Source of the DNA: Hymenobacter guriensis
GTDB lineage: Bacteria > Bacteroidota > Bacteroidia > Cytophagales > Hymenobacteraceae
NCBI RefSeq assembly: GCF_015773195.1
Contig: NZ_JADWYK010000011.1
Coordinates: forward strand, 99,076-163,075
Direction of reading: 5' to 3'
DNA length: 64,000 nucleotides
Notes under the pieces: generated by a model
Databases searched by the model: none
The model's input: only the letters and a program-made list of their open reading frames with translations
What the model was told of the DNA's origin: nothing
Translations under genes and position numbers: made by a program
Part shown: positions 25,206 through 33,771 of the stretch, piece by piece
Layout of the letters: every line of letters begins with the position of its first letter
How positions within the stretch are numbered: the first letter of the stretch is position 1

Positions 25206-26693
25206 ATGAACTCAGCTCCCCTCTCCGGCCTCTACGCCTCCTCGCTCAGCCTGCTCACCGACCTCTACCAGGTAACCATGGCCTACGGCTATTGGAAGCA
25301 GGGCCTGCAGGACCGCGAGGCGGTCTTTCACCTGTACTTCCGCAAGGCGCCATTCGGGGGGGGCTATGCCGTGGCGGCCGGCCTGGCCTACGTCGTCGAT
25401 TTTCTCTCCACCCTTCGTTTCTCAGATGATGACCTCGCCTACCTCGGCAGCCTGCAAAGCGCCAAGGGCACCCCTATGTTTCCGCAGGAGTTCCTGACTT
25501 ACCTGCGGGAGCTGAAGTTCACCTGCGACGTGGACGCCATTGCCGAGGGCACCGTGGTGTTTGGCAACGAGCCGCTGATTCGGGTGCAGGGGCCGCTGCT
25601 GCAGGCGCAGCTGGTAGAAACTGCCTTGCTTACCCTGGTTAATTTCCAGACACTTATTGCCACCAAAGCCGCCCGCATCCGTGAGGCAGCCGGTCAGGAT
25701 ACCGTGCTGGAATTTGGCCTGCGCCGCGCCCAGGGGCCCGATGGGGGCCTGAGTGCCAGTCGAGCCGCTTACCTGGGCGGGGCCGATGCTACCTCCAACG
25801 TGCTGGCCGGGCAGCGCTTTGGCATTCCGGTGAAAGGTACGCACGCCCACAGCTGGGTTATGGCTTTCGAAGATGAGCCTACTGCTTTTGCCGCATACGC
25901 CGAGGCATTTCCTGATGATTCCGTTTTCCTGGTAGACACTTACGATACGCTGGAGGGCGTACGCCACGCCATCAAAGTGGCTCGCGACCTGCGCGCCAAC
26001 GGCCACGAGCTGGGCGGCATCCGCCTCGACTCGGGCGACTTGGCTTACCTCAGCCGCGAGGCCCGGGCCTTGCTCAATGAGGCGGGTTTCGAGAACGTAC
26101 GCATCGTGGCCAGCAACGACCTGGAGGAAAACCTCATTACCAGCCTTAAGCAGCAGGGGGCCCGTATCGACACCTGGGGCATCGGTACCCAGCTCGTGAC
26201 GGCCTACGACCAGCCGGCCCTGGGAGGCGTGTACAAGCTGGCCGCTCTGCGCAAACCCGACGATTCCGGCTGGGACTTCACCATCAAGCTCTCCGAGCAG
26301 CTGGCTAAAACCAGTATTCCCGGCATTCTGCAGGTGCGACGCTACGAAACCGAGAAGGGCCAGCCCCGCGCCGACATGCTTTATAACGCCGCTGAGCCCC
26401 TCCCCGACCAGCTCACTCTCGTAGACCCGCTGGATGCTACCCGCCGCCGCCCCGTACGCCCCGACGCGCAGTACCGGGAGCTGCTGGCGCCCATTTTCCG
26501 GCGCGGCGAACTTGTGCATCAACTGCCCACGCTGTCGGATAGCCGCGCCTACGCCCAGCGCGAGGTACAAAGCCTCGACCCCAGCATCCGCCGCTTCCTC
26601 AACCCGCACGTGTACCCGGTGGGGCTGGAAGAGTCGCTCAATACCTTCCGCACGAACCTGATTCTGTCGAAGCGGCCCCAACGGCCTGCCTAG
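25206..26693 (+). CDS. pncB: Nicotinate phosphoribosyltransferase
   Basis: This enzyme makes nicotinate mononucleotide from nicotinate and PRPP, the Preiss-Handler salvage route to NAD. The 495-residue protein begins SSLSLLTDLYQVTMAYGYW, has EFGLRRAQGPDGGLSASRAAY split across the active site, KGTHAHSWVMAFEDE and GGIRLDSGDLAYLSREAR. The ATG at 25206 gives the family N terminus; an in-frame extension of 65 residues upstream is not conserved in character. The de novo enzyme nadC lies 16 kb away. A bidirectional terminator follows. Confidence 0.95.
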   Translation: MNSAPLSGLYASSLSLLTDLYQVTMAYGYWKQGLQDREAVFHLYFRKAPFGGGYAVAAGLAYVVDFLSTLRFSDDDLAYLGSLQSAKGTPMFPQEFLTYLRELKFTCDVDAIAEGTVVFGNEPLIRVQGPLLQAQLVETALLTLVNFQTLIATKAARIREAAGQDTVLEFGLRRAQGPDGGLSASRAAYLGGADATSNVLAGQRFGIPVKGTHAHSWVMAFEDEPTAFAAYAEAFPDDSVFLVDTYDTLEGVRHAIKVARDLRANGHELGGIRLDSGDLAYLSREARALLNEAGFENVRIVASNDLEENLITSLKQQGARIDTWGIGTQLVTAYDQPALGGVYKLAALRKPDDSGWDFTIKLSEQLAKTSIPGILQVRRYETEKGQPRADMLYNAAEPLPDQLTLVDPLDATRRRPVRPDAQYRELLAPIFRRGELVHQLPTLSDSRAYAQREVQSLDPSIRRFLNPHVYPVGLEESLNTFRTNLILSKRPQRPA

Positions 26694-26750
26694 AAGTTTA
26701 CCTTATAGCGGCCGCGCACCGGACCGTTGCAACAGAAACATTATTACATC

Positions 26751-26785
26751 AAAAGGCCCGCTACCAGAAAAGTAGCGGGCCTTTT
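26751..26785. terminator. Bidirectional terminator between pncB and the BlaR1-like gene
   Basis: AAAAGGCCCGCTAC (26751-26764) and GTAGCGGGCCTTTT (26772-26785) are perfect complements with a 7-nt loop. T-runs follow the stem in both directions, fitting two convergent genes. Confidence 0.9.
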
Positions 26786-26814
26786 GCATAGCAGCGCGTC
26801 GGCCGCAGAAACAG

Positions 26815-28344
26815 CTACTTGGTGGTGACGATAACCACACCTTTGCGGCCTTTGGCGCCGTACTGCTTTTCGGCGTCGGCCCCCTGCAGGATGCGCATTT
26901 CTTTGATGGTTGATTCCGGGATTTTCCGCAGCTCCGCTTCAGTGGTTTCCTGGCCATTCACCAGAGTAAGCGCTTCTTTGAGGTCCACTTTCTGCTTCGG
27001 TGCCACGGCAGCTATGCGCTGGTTCAGCTCCCGCACGGCCGCGGAGTTGCTCTTGGCCTTGGTGGTGATGACTACCACACCATCCGCGGCTTTGTCGCCG
27101 AATAATGCACGGGCCGGCTCCCCCTTGAACACCTGCAGATCTGCATAATCATTTGGGTTAAGCTTGTCGACCTCGCTTTTGGAAGTGACTTTGCCATCCA
27201 CGTAATACAGCGGCTCTACGGTCACTGCGGCTACTGGCTCGCCTTTCTCCGTGAACAGCACCTTTTCCGGACGGCGGCCAATGGCAATTTCGGCCAGGTA
27301 GCGCAGGTTGGAGCCATCAGCCGCCCGCACTTCCGATACGCCAATGAGCCGGTAGCCGGGATACTGCTTCACGATGTGCGCCAGCGCGGCCGGCGGCAGG
27401 GCACTGATGGTCGTGGGCGTCGTGACATCGGAGGCCGAAGCCGCGGCTTTGGTAACGGGAGCAAGAATAGCCGCGGCCCTCTCGGGCGCGGAGAAGCTCA
27501 GCAGGGCCAGGGCCAGGGGCAGCACCAGCAGATAGCGGGCCGCCTGCCGATGGGAAGATTTTTGGGCGTTCATCATCTGGATACGGGTTTTAAGCATGAG
27601 AAAAGAGAAAGGCGTTACCAGCGCCGGGCCCGGCGCCAGGGTGCTGAGCCGCACGAGGCTGTACTGGTACTGCTTGGCATCCACCTGCCCGGCCCGCAGC
27701 ACGGCCGCATCGGTGATGAACTCCAGGTTTTCCTGCATGGCCCGTAGCAGCAGCCAGGGGCCGGGCCCAAACCAACCCACAATCCGCAGCCCGTGGCCCA
27801 AGAGAACATCCAGCGTGTGCCACTGCCGCACGTGTATCTGCTCGTGCAGCAGAATAGCCGGCAGTTCCGCGGGACCGTGCTGGGCGGGGTTCAGGTAAAT
27901 CGTTTGCCAAAAGGAAAAGGGGTTGACATCGGCGGCTACCTCCCGGAAGGGCACACCCGCCGCAGCCGCCGGCCGCGAGGCCCGGTGCATACCCGCCAAC
28001 GAGGCCCCCTGCAGCAACAGCCGTAGCGTGAGCAGCCCTACCCCGGTCCAGTATGCTCCCAGCAGCCAGAATTCGTAATTCGGGCCGGCAGCAGGCTCGG
28101 GGGCTCCCGCATTGCCCGGCAATGCCCAGACCGGAAAAACCACTTGCCGGAGTACTGCCGGCTGCGGCAGCACCACCGTCACGTCGAGCAGCGGGTACAG
28201 CATCGAGAAGCCACCAGCAACTAGCAGATAGGCTCGGTTGAGCTGATGAAACGTAAGGCGGCGCAGCAAAGCGTAGTATAAACCCAGTAGCAGCAGCAAG
28301 ACCCCATTGGCTTTCAGCAAATACAAGAGCAGGTCCGGTATCAT
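26815..28344 (-). CDS. BlaR1/MecR1-like M56 membrane peptidase with TonB-plug-like tail
   Basis: The 509-residue protein has N-terminal membrane helices (residues 4-26, 38-55, 92-112), the zinc-peptidase motif HEQIH at 167-171 and the region ENLEFITDAAVL typical of M56 peptidases, then one more helix near residue 270. The last 200 residues differ from beta-lactam sensors: they contain two copies of a TonB-receptor plug-like motif, DLQVFKGEPARALFGDKAADG...ITTK and EMRILQGADAEKQYGAKG...VTTK. Such proteins usually relay a signal by cleaving a BlaI-type repressor, whose gene overlaps this one by 4 bp upstream. The inducing signal is unknown; no beta-lactamase gene is adjacent. Confidence 0.88.
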   Translation of the reverse strand: MIPDLLLYLLKANGVLLLLLGLYYALLRRLTFHQLNRAYLLVAGGFSMLYPLLDVTVVLPQPAVLRQVVFPVWALPGNAGAPEPAAGPNYEFWLLGAYWTGVGLLTLRLLLQGASLAGMHRASRPAAAAGVPFREVAADVNPFSFWQTIYLNPAQHGPAELPAILLHEQIHVRQWHTLDVLLGHGLRIVGWFGPGPWLLLRAMQENLEFITDAAVLRAGQVDAKQYQYSLVRLSTLAPGPALVTPFSFLMLKTRIQMMNAQKSSHRQAARYLLVLPLALALLSFSAPERAAAILAPVTKAAASASDVTTPTTISALPPAALAHIVKQYPGYRLIGVSEVRAADGSNLRYLAEIAIGRRPEKVLFTEKGEPVAAVTVEPLYYVDGKVTSKSEVDKLNPNDYADLQVFKGEPARALFGDKAADGVVVITTKAKSNSAAVRELNQRIAAVAPKQKVDLKEALTLVNGQETTEAELRKIPESTIKEMRILQGADAEKQYGAKGRKGVVIVTTK

Positions 28345-28712
28345 TTCTGGGGCGGCTTCTGGCGCTCAATCAGCTCAATGATTTCCTGCAGCTCCTGGGC
28401 GCTGATTTTCTGATCCTGCGCGAAAAAGGAAACTAATTCCTTGTAGGAGTTCCTGAAATAGTCGCCCACGAAGGTGCCCAGAAACCGCTTGCGGTACTCT
28501 TCGGCTGGTATCAGGGGCGTGAAGCGGAAGGTATTGCCGAGCTTTTCGCCGCGCAGGTACCCTTTACGCTCCAGGTTACGCACCGTAGAAGCCAGCGTAG
28601 TATAGGGTGGCCGGGGTTCAGGCAGCTGCTCCAGCACCTCCTTGATGAAGCCGCCGTTCAGTTGCCAGAAAACCCGCATGGCGTCTTCTTCGGGTTGGGT
28701 AAGTCGTTCCAT
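28341..28712 (-). CDS. BlaI/MecI-family repressor
   Basis: The 123-residue winged-helix protein begins MERLTQPEEDAMRVFWQLNG and contains PYTTLASTVRNLERKGYL, the BlaI recognition helix region, followed by a C-terminal dimerisation helix. It should repress its own operon until cleaved by the downstream M56 peptidase, whose start codon overlaps its stop (ATGA). Two 15-bp palindromes lie 8 bp upstream of the start codon, matching an autorepressed operon. Confidence 0.93.
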   Translation of the reverse strand: MERLTQPEEDAMRVFWQLNGGFIKEVLEQLPEPRPPYTTLASTVRNLERKGYLRGEKLGNTFRFTPLIPAEEYRKRFLGTFVGDYFRNSYKELVSFFAQDQKISAQELQEIIELIERQKPPQK

Positions 28713-28720
28713 TCTGCTTT

Positions 28721-28754
28721 TACGATTATTTCGTAATACTACGAACTATTCGTA
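28721..28754 (-). promoter_or_regulatory. Double palindromic operator upstream of the blaI-like gene
   Basis: TACGATTATTTCGTA (28721-28735) and TACGAACTATTCGTA (28740-28754) share the arms TACGA/TCGTA around 5-nt centres, with centres 19 bp apart. They lie directly upstream of the repressor start codon at 28712. The half-site differs from the classical TACA/TGTA of staphylococcal BlaI operators. Binding by the adjacent repressor is inferred from position and symmetry. Confidence 0.8.
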
Positions 28755-28792
28755 AATACAAACACAAACCTGCCCGATATTTTTTTACTGAC

Positions 28793-28835
28793 AAAGAAAA
28801 AGTCACGCTGCAGGCTGCAGCGTGACTTTTTCTTT
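28793..28835 (-). terminator. Terminator after the OYE reductase gene
   Basis: AAAGAAAAAGTCACGCTGCA and the following G form an arm that is complementary to 28815-28835, the perfect 21-bp partner; a T-rich end lies on both sides. It separates the OYE gene from the BlaI/BlaR operon that follows on the same strand. Confidence 0.8.
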
Positions 28836-28944
28836 ACGGGCGTATTCCACAAGTTTTGCCGAAGCAAGTCTATCGGCCTCTCATGCCCGGTAATATTTAC
28901 CTCAGCGAAGGCGGCCTTACCGTTGGCTGCTTCTCCCGGCCTCT

Positions 28945-30015
28945 CTACCGCCTTGGCTTGGCCCGCAGATACTGGTCGGGCCAGGCTACCTCGGCATCCA
29001 GCTCGTGAGCCGCGTGCAGCGGGAAGTACGGGTCACGCAGCAGCTCACGGGCTAGCAGTACCAGATTAGCCTGCCCGGTGGCAATGATAATTTCTGCTTC
29101 GGCCGCCGAGGTAATAAGGCCCACGGCGCCGGTTGGCAAGCCGGTTTCGCGCCGGATGCGTTCGGCAAACTGCACCTGATAGAGCGGACCCACTGGAATA
29201 GCGGCCTGCGGTACGTTTCCTCCGGTAGAACAGTCTATCAGATCTACACCCTTGGTCTTGAGCACACTTGCCAGCGTTACGGAGTCCTCATCGGTCCAGC
29301 CGCCAGGCGTCCAGTCGGTAGCGGAAATGCGCACCAGCAGCGGCAGCTCCTCGGGCCACACGGCGCGGGTGGCCGCCACCACTTCCAGCAGCAGCCGGAT
29401 GCGGTTTTCAAAAGAGCCGCCGTAGGCATCGGTGCGCTGGTTGCTGAGCGGCGACAGGAACTCGTGCAGCAGGTAGCCGTGGGCCGCGTGCAGCTCAATC
29501 ACCTGGTAGCCCGCCAACAGCGCCCGCTGAGCTGCTGCCCGAAAATCGTCCACCAGCCGCTGGATTTCGGCTAGAGAAAGTGCCTGGGGCGCGGGCTCAT
29601 CAGTGGTGAAGGGTACGGCGCTGGGGGCCACGGTTGTCCAGCCCCCATTTGCCTCGGGCACCACGGCCCCACCCTGCCAGGGGCTGGCGTGGCTGGCCTT
29701 GCGGCCGGCGTGGGCCAGCTGAATTCCGGCCACGGCCCCCTGGGCTTTGATGAAATCGGTGATGCGGCGCAGAAAGGGCACGTGCTCATCCTGCCAGATG
29801 CCCAGGTCGGCGGGGGTGATGCGGCCTTCCGGCGCCACGGCCGTGGCTTCCTGAATGACCAGCGCGGCCCCGCCCACTGCCCGGCTTCCCAGATGCACCA
29901 GGTGCCAGTCGTTGGCGAAGCCGTCGGTGGCACTATACATGCACATGGGCGATACCGCAAGGCGGTTTTTCAGCGTAAGGCCGCGCAGGGCAAGCGGCGT
30001 AAATAAAGCAGCCAT
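28945..30015 (-). CDS. namA: Old-yellow-enzyme family NADPH dehydrogenase (YqjM/NamA-like)
   Basis: The 356-residue flavoenzyme starts at the ATG at 30015 (MAALFTPLALRGLTLKNRLAVSPMCMYSATDG). It has the YqjM-type cysteine in SPMCMYS, the QLAHAGRKAS segment, ELHAAHGYLLHEFLSP, and the FMN-phosphate end VGLITSAAEAE...LLARELLRDPYFP. These enzymes reduce activated C=C bonds of enals, enones and nitro compounds with NADPH. It is divergent from a pirin gene with a 133-bp shared control region. The physiological substrate is unknown. Confidence 0.92.
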   Translation of the reverse strand: MAALFTPLALRGLTLKNRLAVSPMCMYSATDGFANDWHLVHLGSRAVGGAALVIQEATAVAPEGRITPADLGIWQDEHVPFLRRITDFIKAQGAVAGIQLAHAGRKASHASPWQGGAVVPEANGGWTTVAPSAVPFTTDEPAPQALSLAEIQRLVDDFRAAAQRALLAGYQVIELHAAHGYLLHEFLSPLSNQRTDAYGGSFENRIRLLLEVVAATRAVWPEELPLLVRISATDWTPGGWTDEDSVTLASVLKTKGVDLIDCSTGGNVPQAAIPVGPLYQVQFAERIRRETGLPTGAVGLITSAAEAEIIIATGQANLVLLARELLRDPYFPLHAAHELDAEVAWPDQYLRAKPRR

Positions 30016-30148
30016 AAGAGGAAAAAGTCTACGGAGTGAAGTCCGTTTAAACCCTCGAAGGAGCCACCAGGTTTTACCGGCTGACTTAAAACCATCTGGC
30101 CCGGTAACGGGTATGCACAAAGCCGCTCCCTCAAGTCGGCTTCCCTGT

Positions 30149-31006
30149 ATGCGCACGATTAAACAACTGCACCGCGCCCAGAGCGCGCCCATTGCCGACC
30201 TAGTAACGTACCGCGCCCTGCCTACGCGGGCCGTGGAGCACCTCGACCCGTTTCTGTTTCTCAACCACCACGGCCCGCAGGTGTACCGGCCCCACAACCA
30301 GGGTTTGCCGTTCGGCCCGCACCCGCACCGGGGCTTCGAGACGGTGACGTTCATCCTGGAAGGCGACATCATGCACCAGGATAGCGGCGGGCACCAGAGC
30401 GTGATTGAAGCCGGCGGCATTCAGTGGATGACGGCGGGCCGGGGGTTGATTCACTCCGAAATTTCTTCCGACGCCTTCAAGCAAACCGGCGGGCCGCTGG
30501 AAATCCTGCAGCTATGGGTGAACCTGCCCGCCAAAGACAAAATGGTGGAGCCGAAGTACCTCGGCCTGCAACGGGCGCAGATTCCGGCTGTTTCGCTGGA
30601 TGAAGGCCGAGTGCAGCTCCACGCGGTTTCGGGCGGCTGGAGCGGCACGGCGGGCGCAGTCAGTTCGCCCGCGGGCATCAACCTGGCTACGGTGAATTTC
30701 CGGCAGGGCGGCAAGCTGGACCTGTCCGTTCCCGCCGAGCACACCGTTTTCTTTTACGTTATTCGGGGGAAGCTGCGCGTGAACGGGCAGGAAGCCGAAG
30801 CCCGCCAGCTGGTGGAGTTCAACTACGACGGCGACGACCTGACCGTGGAGGCCCTGACGGATGACACGGTGCTGCTGCTGGGCCACGCCCGCCCGTTTGG
30901 GGAGCCGATTGTGGCCTATGGGCCCTTCGTGATGAACTCCGAAGCCGAAATCCGCCAGGCCTACGCCGATTACCAGGCCGGCAAGTTCGGCACCTGGCAC
31001 GAGTAG
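30149..31006 (+). CDS. Pirin-family bicupin
   Basis: The 285-residue protein shows the pirin signature: PFGPHPHRGFETVTFILEGDIMHQD with the metal-binding histidines and GGIQWMTAGRGLIHSE in the N-terminal cupin, and a C-terminal cupin with FYVIRGKLRVNGQ. Pirins are iron-binding; some oxidise quercetin, others act as redox-linked regulators. I prefer the ATG at 30149, giving MRTIKQLHRA; another ATG at 30113 is in frame. It is divergent from the OYE reductase, so the two may respond to the same redox-active compounds. Confidence 0.9.
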   Translation: MRTIKQLHRAQSAPIADLVTYRALPTRAVEHLDPFLFLNHHGPQVYRPHNQGLPFGPHPHRGFETVTFILEGDIMHQDSGGHQSVIEAGGIQWMTAGRGLIHSEISSDAFKQTGGPLEILQLWVNLPAKDKMVEPKYLGLQRAQIPAVSLDEGRVQLHAVSGGWSGTAGAVSSPAGINLATVNFRQGGKLDLSVPAEHTVFFYVIRGKLRVNGQEAEARQLVEFNYDGDDLTVEALTDDTVLLLGHARPFGEPIVAYGPFVMNSEAEIRQAYADYQAGKFGTWHE

Positions 31007-31024
31007 CCGGTCTTATAGGAACGG

Positions 31025-31531
31025 TCAGTCAAGCCGCTTTTCGTAGCAAAAAAAGCGCAGGCCCGGCCGAAACGCCAGCGTGATTTCACCCGCAAACCGG
31101 TAGCCCAGCTTAGGAAATAGCCGCTGCGTGGCCTGGTTTTCGGAGTTGGTATCTACGCGCAGGCTGCGGAGGCCGCGCTGCCGAGCCAGCTCTTCGGCTT
31201 GCTCCAGCAGCGCGGCGGCCAGCCCCAGGCCCTGGGCGGCCGGGTCCACGGCCAGCCGGTGCGTGACGATGGCCAGTTCCGCCGCGTCCCAATCGGCCTG
31301 GGCATACTCTGGGTCCTGGTCGATTGTGAGAGCAGCCACGGCTCTTACCTGACCGGCGTGTTCCGCCACCCACAGCTGCTGCCGGCTGATATCCTCCCTG
31401 AATACAGCCTCGTTCGGGTAAGAATCGGTCCACTGGAAGTTGCCGGCCACGTGCATCAGCGGCACCACGCGCTGCACCAGCTGGATGATGGCGCGCAAAT
31501 CGGCTTCGGTGGCTAAGCGAATAATTGGCAT
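31025..31531 (-). CDS. GNAT-family N-acetyltransferase
   Basis: The 168-residue protein begins MPIIRLATEADLRAIIQLV and has the acetyl-CoA loop DPAAQGLGLAAALLEQAEE (a variant of Q/RxxGxG/A), then TNSENQATQRLFPKLGYRFAGE. This is a complete single GNAT domain. The substrate cannot be predicted. It lies 17 bp downstream of the MFS transporter gene on the same strand, so the two form a likely operon, possibly for toxic-compound modification and export. Confidence 0.88.
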   Translation of the reverse strand: MPIIRLATEADLRAIIQLVQRVVPLMHVAGNFQWTDSYPNEAVFREDISRQQLWVAEHAGQVRAVAALTIDQDPEYAQADWDAAELAIVTHRLAVDPAAQGLGLAAALLEQAEELARQRGLRSLRVDTNSENQATQRLFPKLGYRFAGEITLAFRPGLRFFCYEKRLD

Positions 31532-31548
31532 CCTGATACTGGCATGAG

Positions 31549-32805
31549 TTAATGAATGGGCAGAACGTCGGGGCTGGCCTCGGGCGTATGGACGGGCTGG
31601 CGGTAGTGGGCCAGGGAGCGGAGCGAAAACAGCAGCCCGGCCAGCGCCAACAACGAGCCCAGCACGAACGGTGCCCCCGGGAAATGCACGGGCGCCGTGG
31701 GCCGGGTGAAGTAGGCAAACAGGTTGGTCATCACCAGCGGGCCGATGATGGACGTGAGGCTGATGAGGCTGGTGAGGCCGCCCTGCAGCTCGCCCTGCTC
31801 GTTGGCCGGTACCTGGCTGGAAATAATGCCCTGCAGCGCCGGCCCCGTAATGCCGCCCAGGCAGTAGGGCACCAGAAACAGGAACATCTGCCAGCCCTGC
31901 CCCGCTACCGCAAACAGTCCCAGCCCAATGGCATACAGCAGCAGCCCCAGGAACACGGCGTTACGCTGGCCCAGCCGTGGCAGCAGCACCCGAATGAGGC
32001 CGCCCTGCACCAGGGCCGTAAGCAGCCCCACAAAGCCCAGTGAGTAGCCTACCCAGTCTTCCGTCCACTTAAACTTAAGCATGGTGTAGAACGTCCACGT
32101 CGACTGCACGGAGTGAGCCCCGATGTACACCAGCACCAGCGTGACGACCAGCCCGGCTATTACGGGGTAGCGGCGCAGCTGCAGCAAGGAGCCGACGGGG
32201 TTGGCCCGTTTCCATTCGAAAGGCCGGCGGTTGCTCGATGCCAGAGACTCGGGCAGCACGAAGTAACCGTAGAGGAAATTGAGCAGACTCAGGCCGGCCG
32301 CCACGATAAACGGCACGCGCGGCCCCCAATGGCTGAACAGCCCGCCCAGCGTAGGCCCCACAATAAACCCCAGTCCAAATGCGGCCCCTACCATGCCGAA
32401 GTTCTGGGCGCGCTTTTCGGGCGTGCTGATGTCGGCAATGTAGGCGGTGGCAGTGGTGAAGCTGGCCCCGGCCACACCCGCAATCAGCCGGCCCAGAAAC
32501 AGCCAACCGATGCTGGGCGCCAGGGCCAGAAAAATGTAGTCGATACCCAAACCCAGCAGGGAAAAGAGCAGCACGGGCCGCCGGCCGTACCGGTCGCTGA
32601 GGCCGCCCAGCACCGGGGAGCACAGGAACTGCATGGCCGCGTAGGCAAACGTGAGCCAGCCCGCATACTGCGAGGCCTGGCTGAGCCCCCCGCCCGTCAG
32701 TTCCTCAATAAGGCGGGGTAGCACCGGAATGATGATGCCCAGCCCAATAACATCGACCAAAATGGTAATGAAGATAAAGCTCAGCGCGGCTTGTCCTTTG
32801 GCCAT
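31549..32805 (-). CDS. Tet-family MFS efflux transporter (TCR/Tet)
   Basis: The 418-residue protein has twelve predicted membrane helices. The first reads [27 protein letters not shown], followed by motif [19 protein letters not shown] in the loop between helices 2 and 3, and the antiporter motif [15 protein letters not shown]...[10 protein letters not shown]. These are marks of proton-driven drug antiporters of the TetA class. The ATG at 32805 (MAKGQ) is used. The substrate is unknown; tetracycline resistance should not be assumed from this sequence. A GNAT enzyme gene follows closely. Confidence 0.88.
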   Translation of the reverse strand: MAKGQAALSFIFITILVDVIGLGIIIPVLPRLIEELTGGGLSQASQYAGWLTFAYAAMQFLCSPVLGGLSDRYGRRPVLLFSLLGLGIDYIFLALAPSIGWLFLGRLIAGVAGASFTTATAYIADISTPEKRAQNFGMVGAAFGLGFIVGPTLGGLFSHWGPRVPFIVAAGLSLLNFLYGYFVLPESLASSNRRPFEWKRANPVGSLLQLRRYPVIAGLVVTLVLVYIGAHSVQSTWTFYTMLKFKWTEDWVGYSLGFVGLLTALVQGGLIRVLLPRLGQRNAVFLGLLLYAIGLGLFAVAGQGWQMFLFLVPYCLGGITGPALQGIISSQVPANEQGELQGGLTSLISLTSIIGPLVMTNLFAYFTRPTAPVHFPGAPFVLGSLLALAGLLFSLRSLAHYRQPVHTPEASPDVLPIH

Positions 32806-32913
32806 AGCGGAAGGGTCGAAAATCAATGTATATACAACGGCCGGCGCAGTGCCTGCCAGGGCGGGCAAGCCCGCTTCGGCTATTCCGGTTAGCTACGGAG
32901 AAGGCAGCCCGGG

Positions 32914-32921
32914 CAAAGGTA
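32914..32921 (-). promoter_or_regulatory. TACCTTTG -7 box upstream of the MFS gene
   Basis: An exact TAnnTTTG match on the minus strand lies 108 bp upstream of the MFS start codon in an otherwise gene-free 336-bp gap. No clear -33 element is seen. Confidence 0.4.
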
Positions 32922-33090
32922 CCCGCTTTGCCCAGGAATAACAGCAGGCTTTTCTGTGAAGTACAGCACAGTTACCGCCGCATCTGCCAGTTGTGCACTT
33001 ACTATTCATATTAGCGCCATTCTGTCCGAACGACGGGGCCGGCCGTAGCTGCGTCACCGTCATTGTGGCTGAATCTCAGCCCGAAAGCTG

Positions 33091-33107
33091 TTGGTACATG
33101 GTTTGCA
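33091..33107 (+). promoter_or_regulatory. Sigma-54-type -24/-12 promoter for the hsp20-like gene
   Basis: TTGGTACATGGTTTGCA fits the sigma-54 consensus YTGGCACG-N4-TTGCW with two mismatches in the outer element. The invariant GG (33093-33094) and GC (33105-33106) have exactly 10 nt between them. A start site about 12 nt downstream of the GC would give a 24-nt leader before the ATG at 33142. No TAnnTTTG box lies in this gap on the plus strand. Sigma-54 use is inferred; rpoN and activator genes are not in the window. Confidence 0.7.
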
Positions 33108-33141
33108 TACTCCTTTCCGAATCAAGAAAGGAACCAACCCC

Positions 33142-33525
33142 ATGAAGCTCATCAGCCAGGAATTTATTCGCAACCTCGTCCCGCAACTCGACCTGCTCAA
33201 CACGCTGGGTGGGGGCGTTGCGCAGGCCACGATGCGGATAGACAAGCGCGAGAAGGGCGTTGTTATCCGGGTAGCTGCCCCATCGGTGCAGCCCGATAAT
33301 TTCCACGTTGTTCTCAACAATCAGCACCTCACCGTGTACGGCGAATACCGCCACGAGCCGGAAGCGCCGCTGGCGGCTCCGCTGTTCGTCCGCTCCCTCG
33401 ACCTGCCCGACACGCTGGACCTCACGCGCATCGACGCCGTGCACGAAGGCCGTGAGCTGCTCGTGCGCATCCCCTATAAGGACTCCACCAGCCACCCGCG
33501 CGAAATCAACATCCGTCACCGGTAA
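33142..33525 (+). CDS. Hsp20/alpha-crystallin-like small heat-shock protein
   Basis: This 127-residue protein has a short N terminus and an alpha-crystallin-like domain: MRIDKREKGVVIRVAAPSV, QPDNFHVVLNNQHLTVYGEY, then FVRSLDLPDTLDLTRIDAVH and ELLVRIPY near the end. It lacks an obvious IxI tail and the G-x-L motif is weak, so it is a divergent member. Small heat-shock proteins hold unfolded proteins in the cytoplasm. The start at 33142 follows a sigma-54-type promoter, which excludes a longer start at 33091 because that codon lies inside the promoter. Confidence 0.75.
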   Translation: MKLISQEFIRNLVPQLDLLNTLGGGVAQATMRIDKREKGVVIRVAAPSVQPDNFHVVLNNQHLTVYGEYRHEPEAPLAAPLFVRSLDLPDTLDLTRIDAVHEGRELLVRIPYKDSTSHPREINIRHR

Positions 33526-33584
33526 CCCGCCGCAACTCAGCGGCTTTCTATACCGCCGGCACCAACCGGCCCCTTGGTTTCATC

Positions 33585-33611
33585 AGCCACTGCCCCAGGC
33601 AGTGGCTTTTT
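33585..33611 (+). terminator. Terminator after the hsp20-like gene
   Basis: AGCCACTGCC (33585-33594) pairs with GGCAGTGGCT (33598-33607) across a three-base loop and is followed by a T-run. It lies 60 bp after the stop. Confidence 0.85.
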
Positions 33612-33662
33612 CATGCCCGAAAGATTCGGTTGCCTGTTATCCGTTACCGGTTGTCAGGTTTT

Positions 33663-33766
33663 GTCATGCTGACCTCGACAATGAGGTAGAGATGCTTCGG
33701 CCCCGCTCAGCAGGCCGTTGTTTTATCAACAGGCAACTCACCACGGGCAACTGGTAACCGGCAACA
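33663..33766. repeat. Copies of two intergenic repeat families
   Basis: A degraded copy of the GTCATGCTGAG...GTAGAGATGCTTCG palindrome family spans 33663-33712 and is followed at 33732-33766 by GGCAACTCACCAC-GGCAACTG-type words. The second block is nearly the same as 35985-36016. Both repeats sit in the gap between the hsp20-like gene and the opposing small membrane protein gene. Confidence 0.65.
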
Positions 33767-33771
33767 GTAAG

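Noticed and set aside
25422..26681. Open frame antisense to pncB
   Set aside because: No motif and no upstream signal; sense gene is clear.
31549..32805. Tetracycline resistance gene
   Set aside because: The protein belongs to the Tet-like MFS branch, but the branch includes many chromosomal transporters of unknown substrate, so no resistance call is made.
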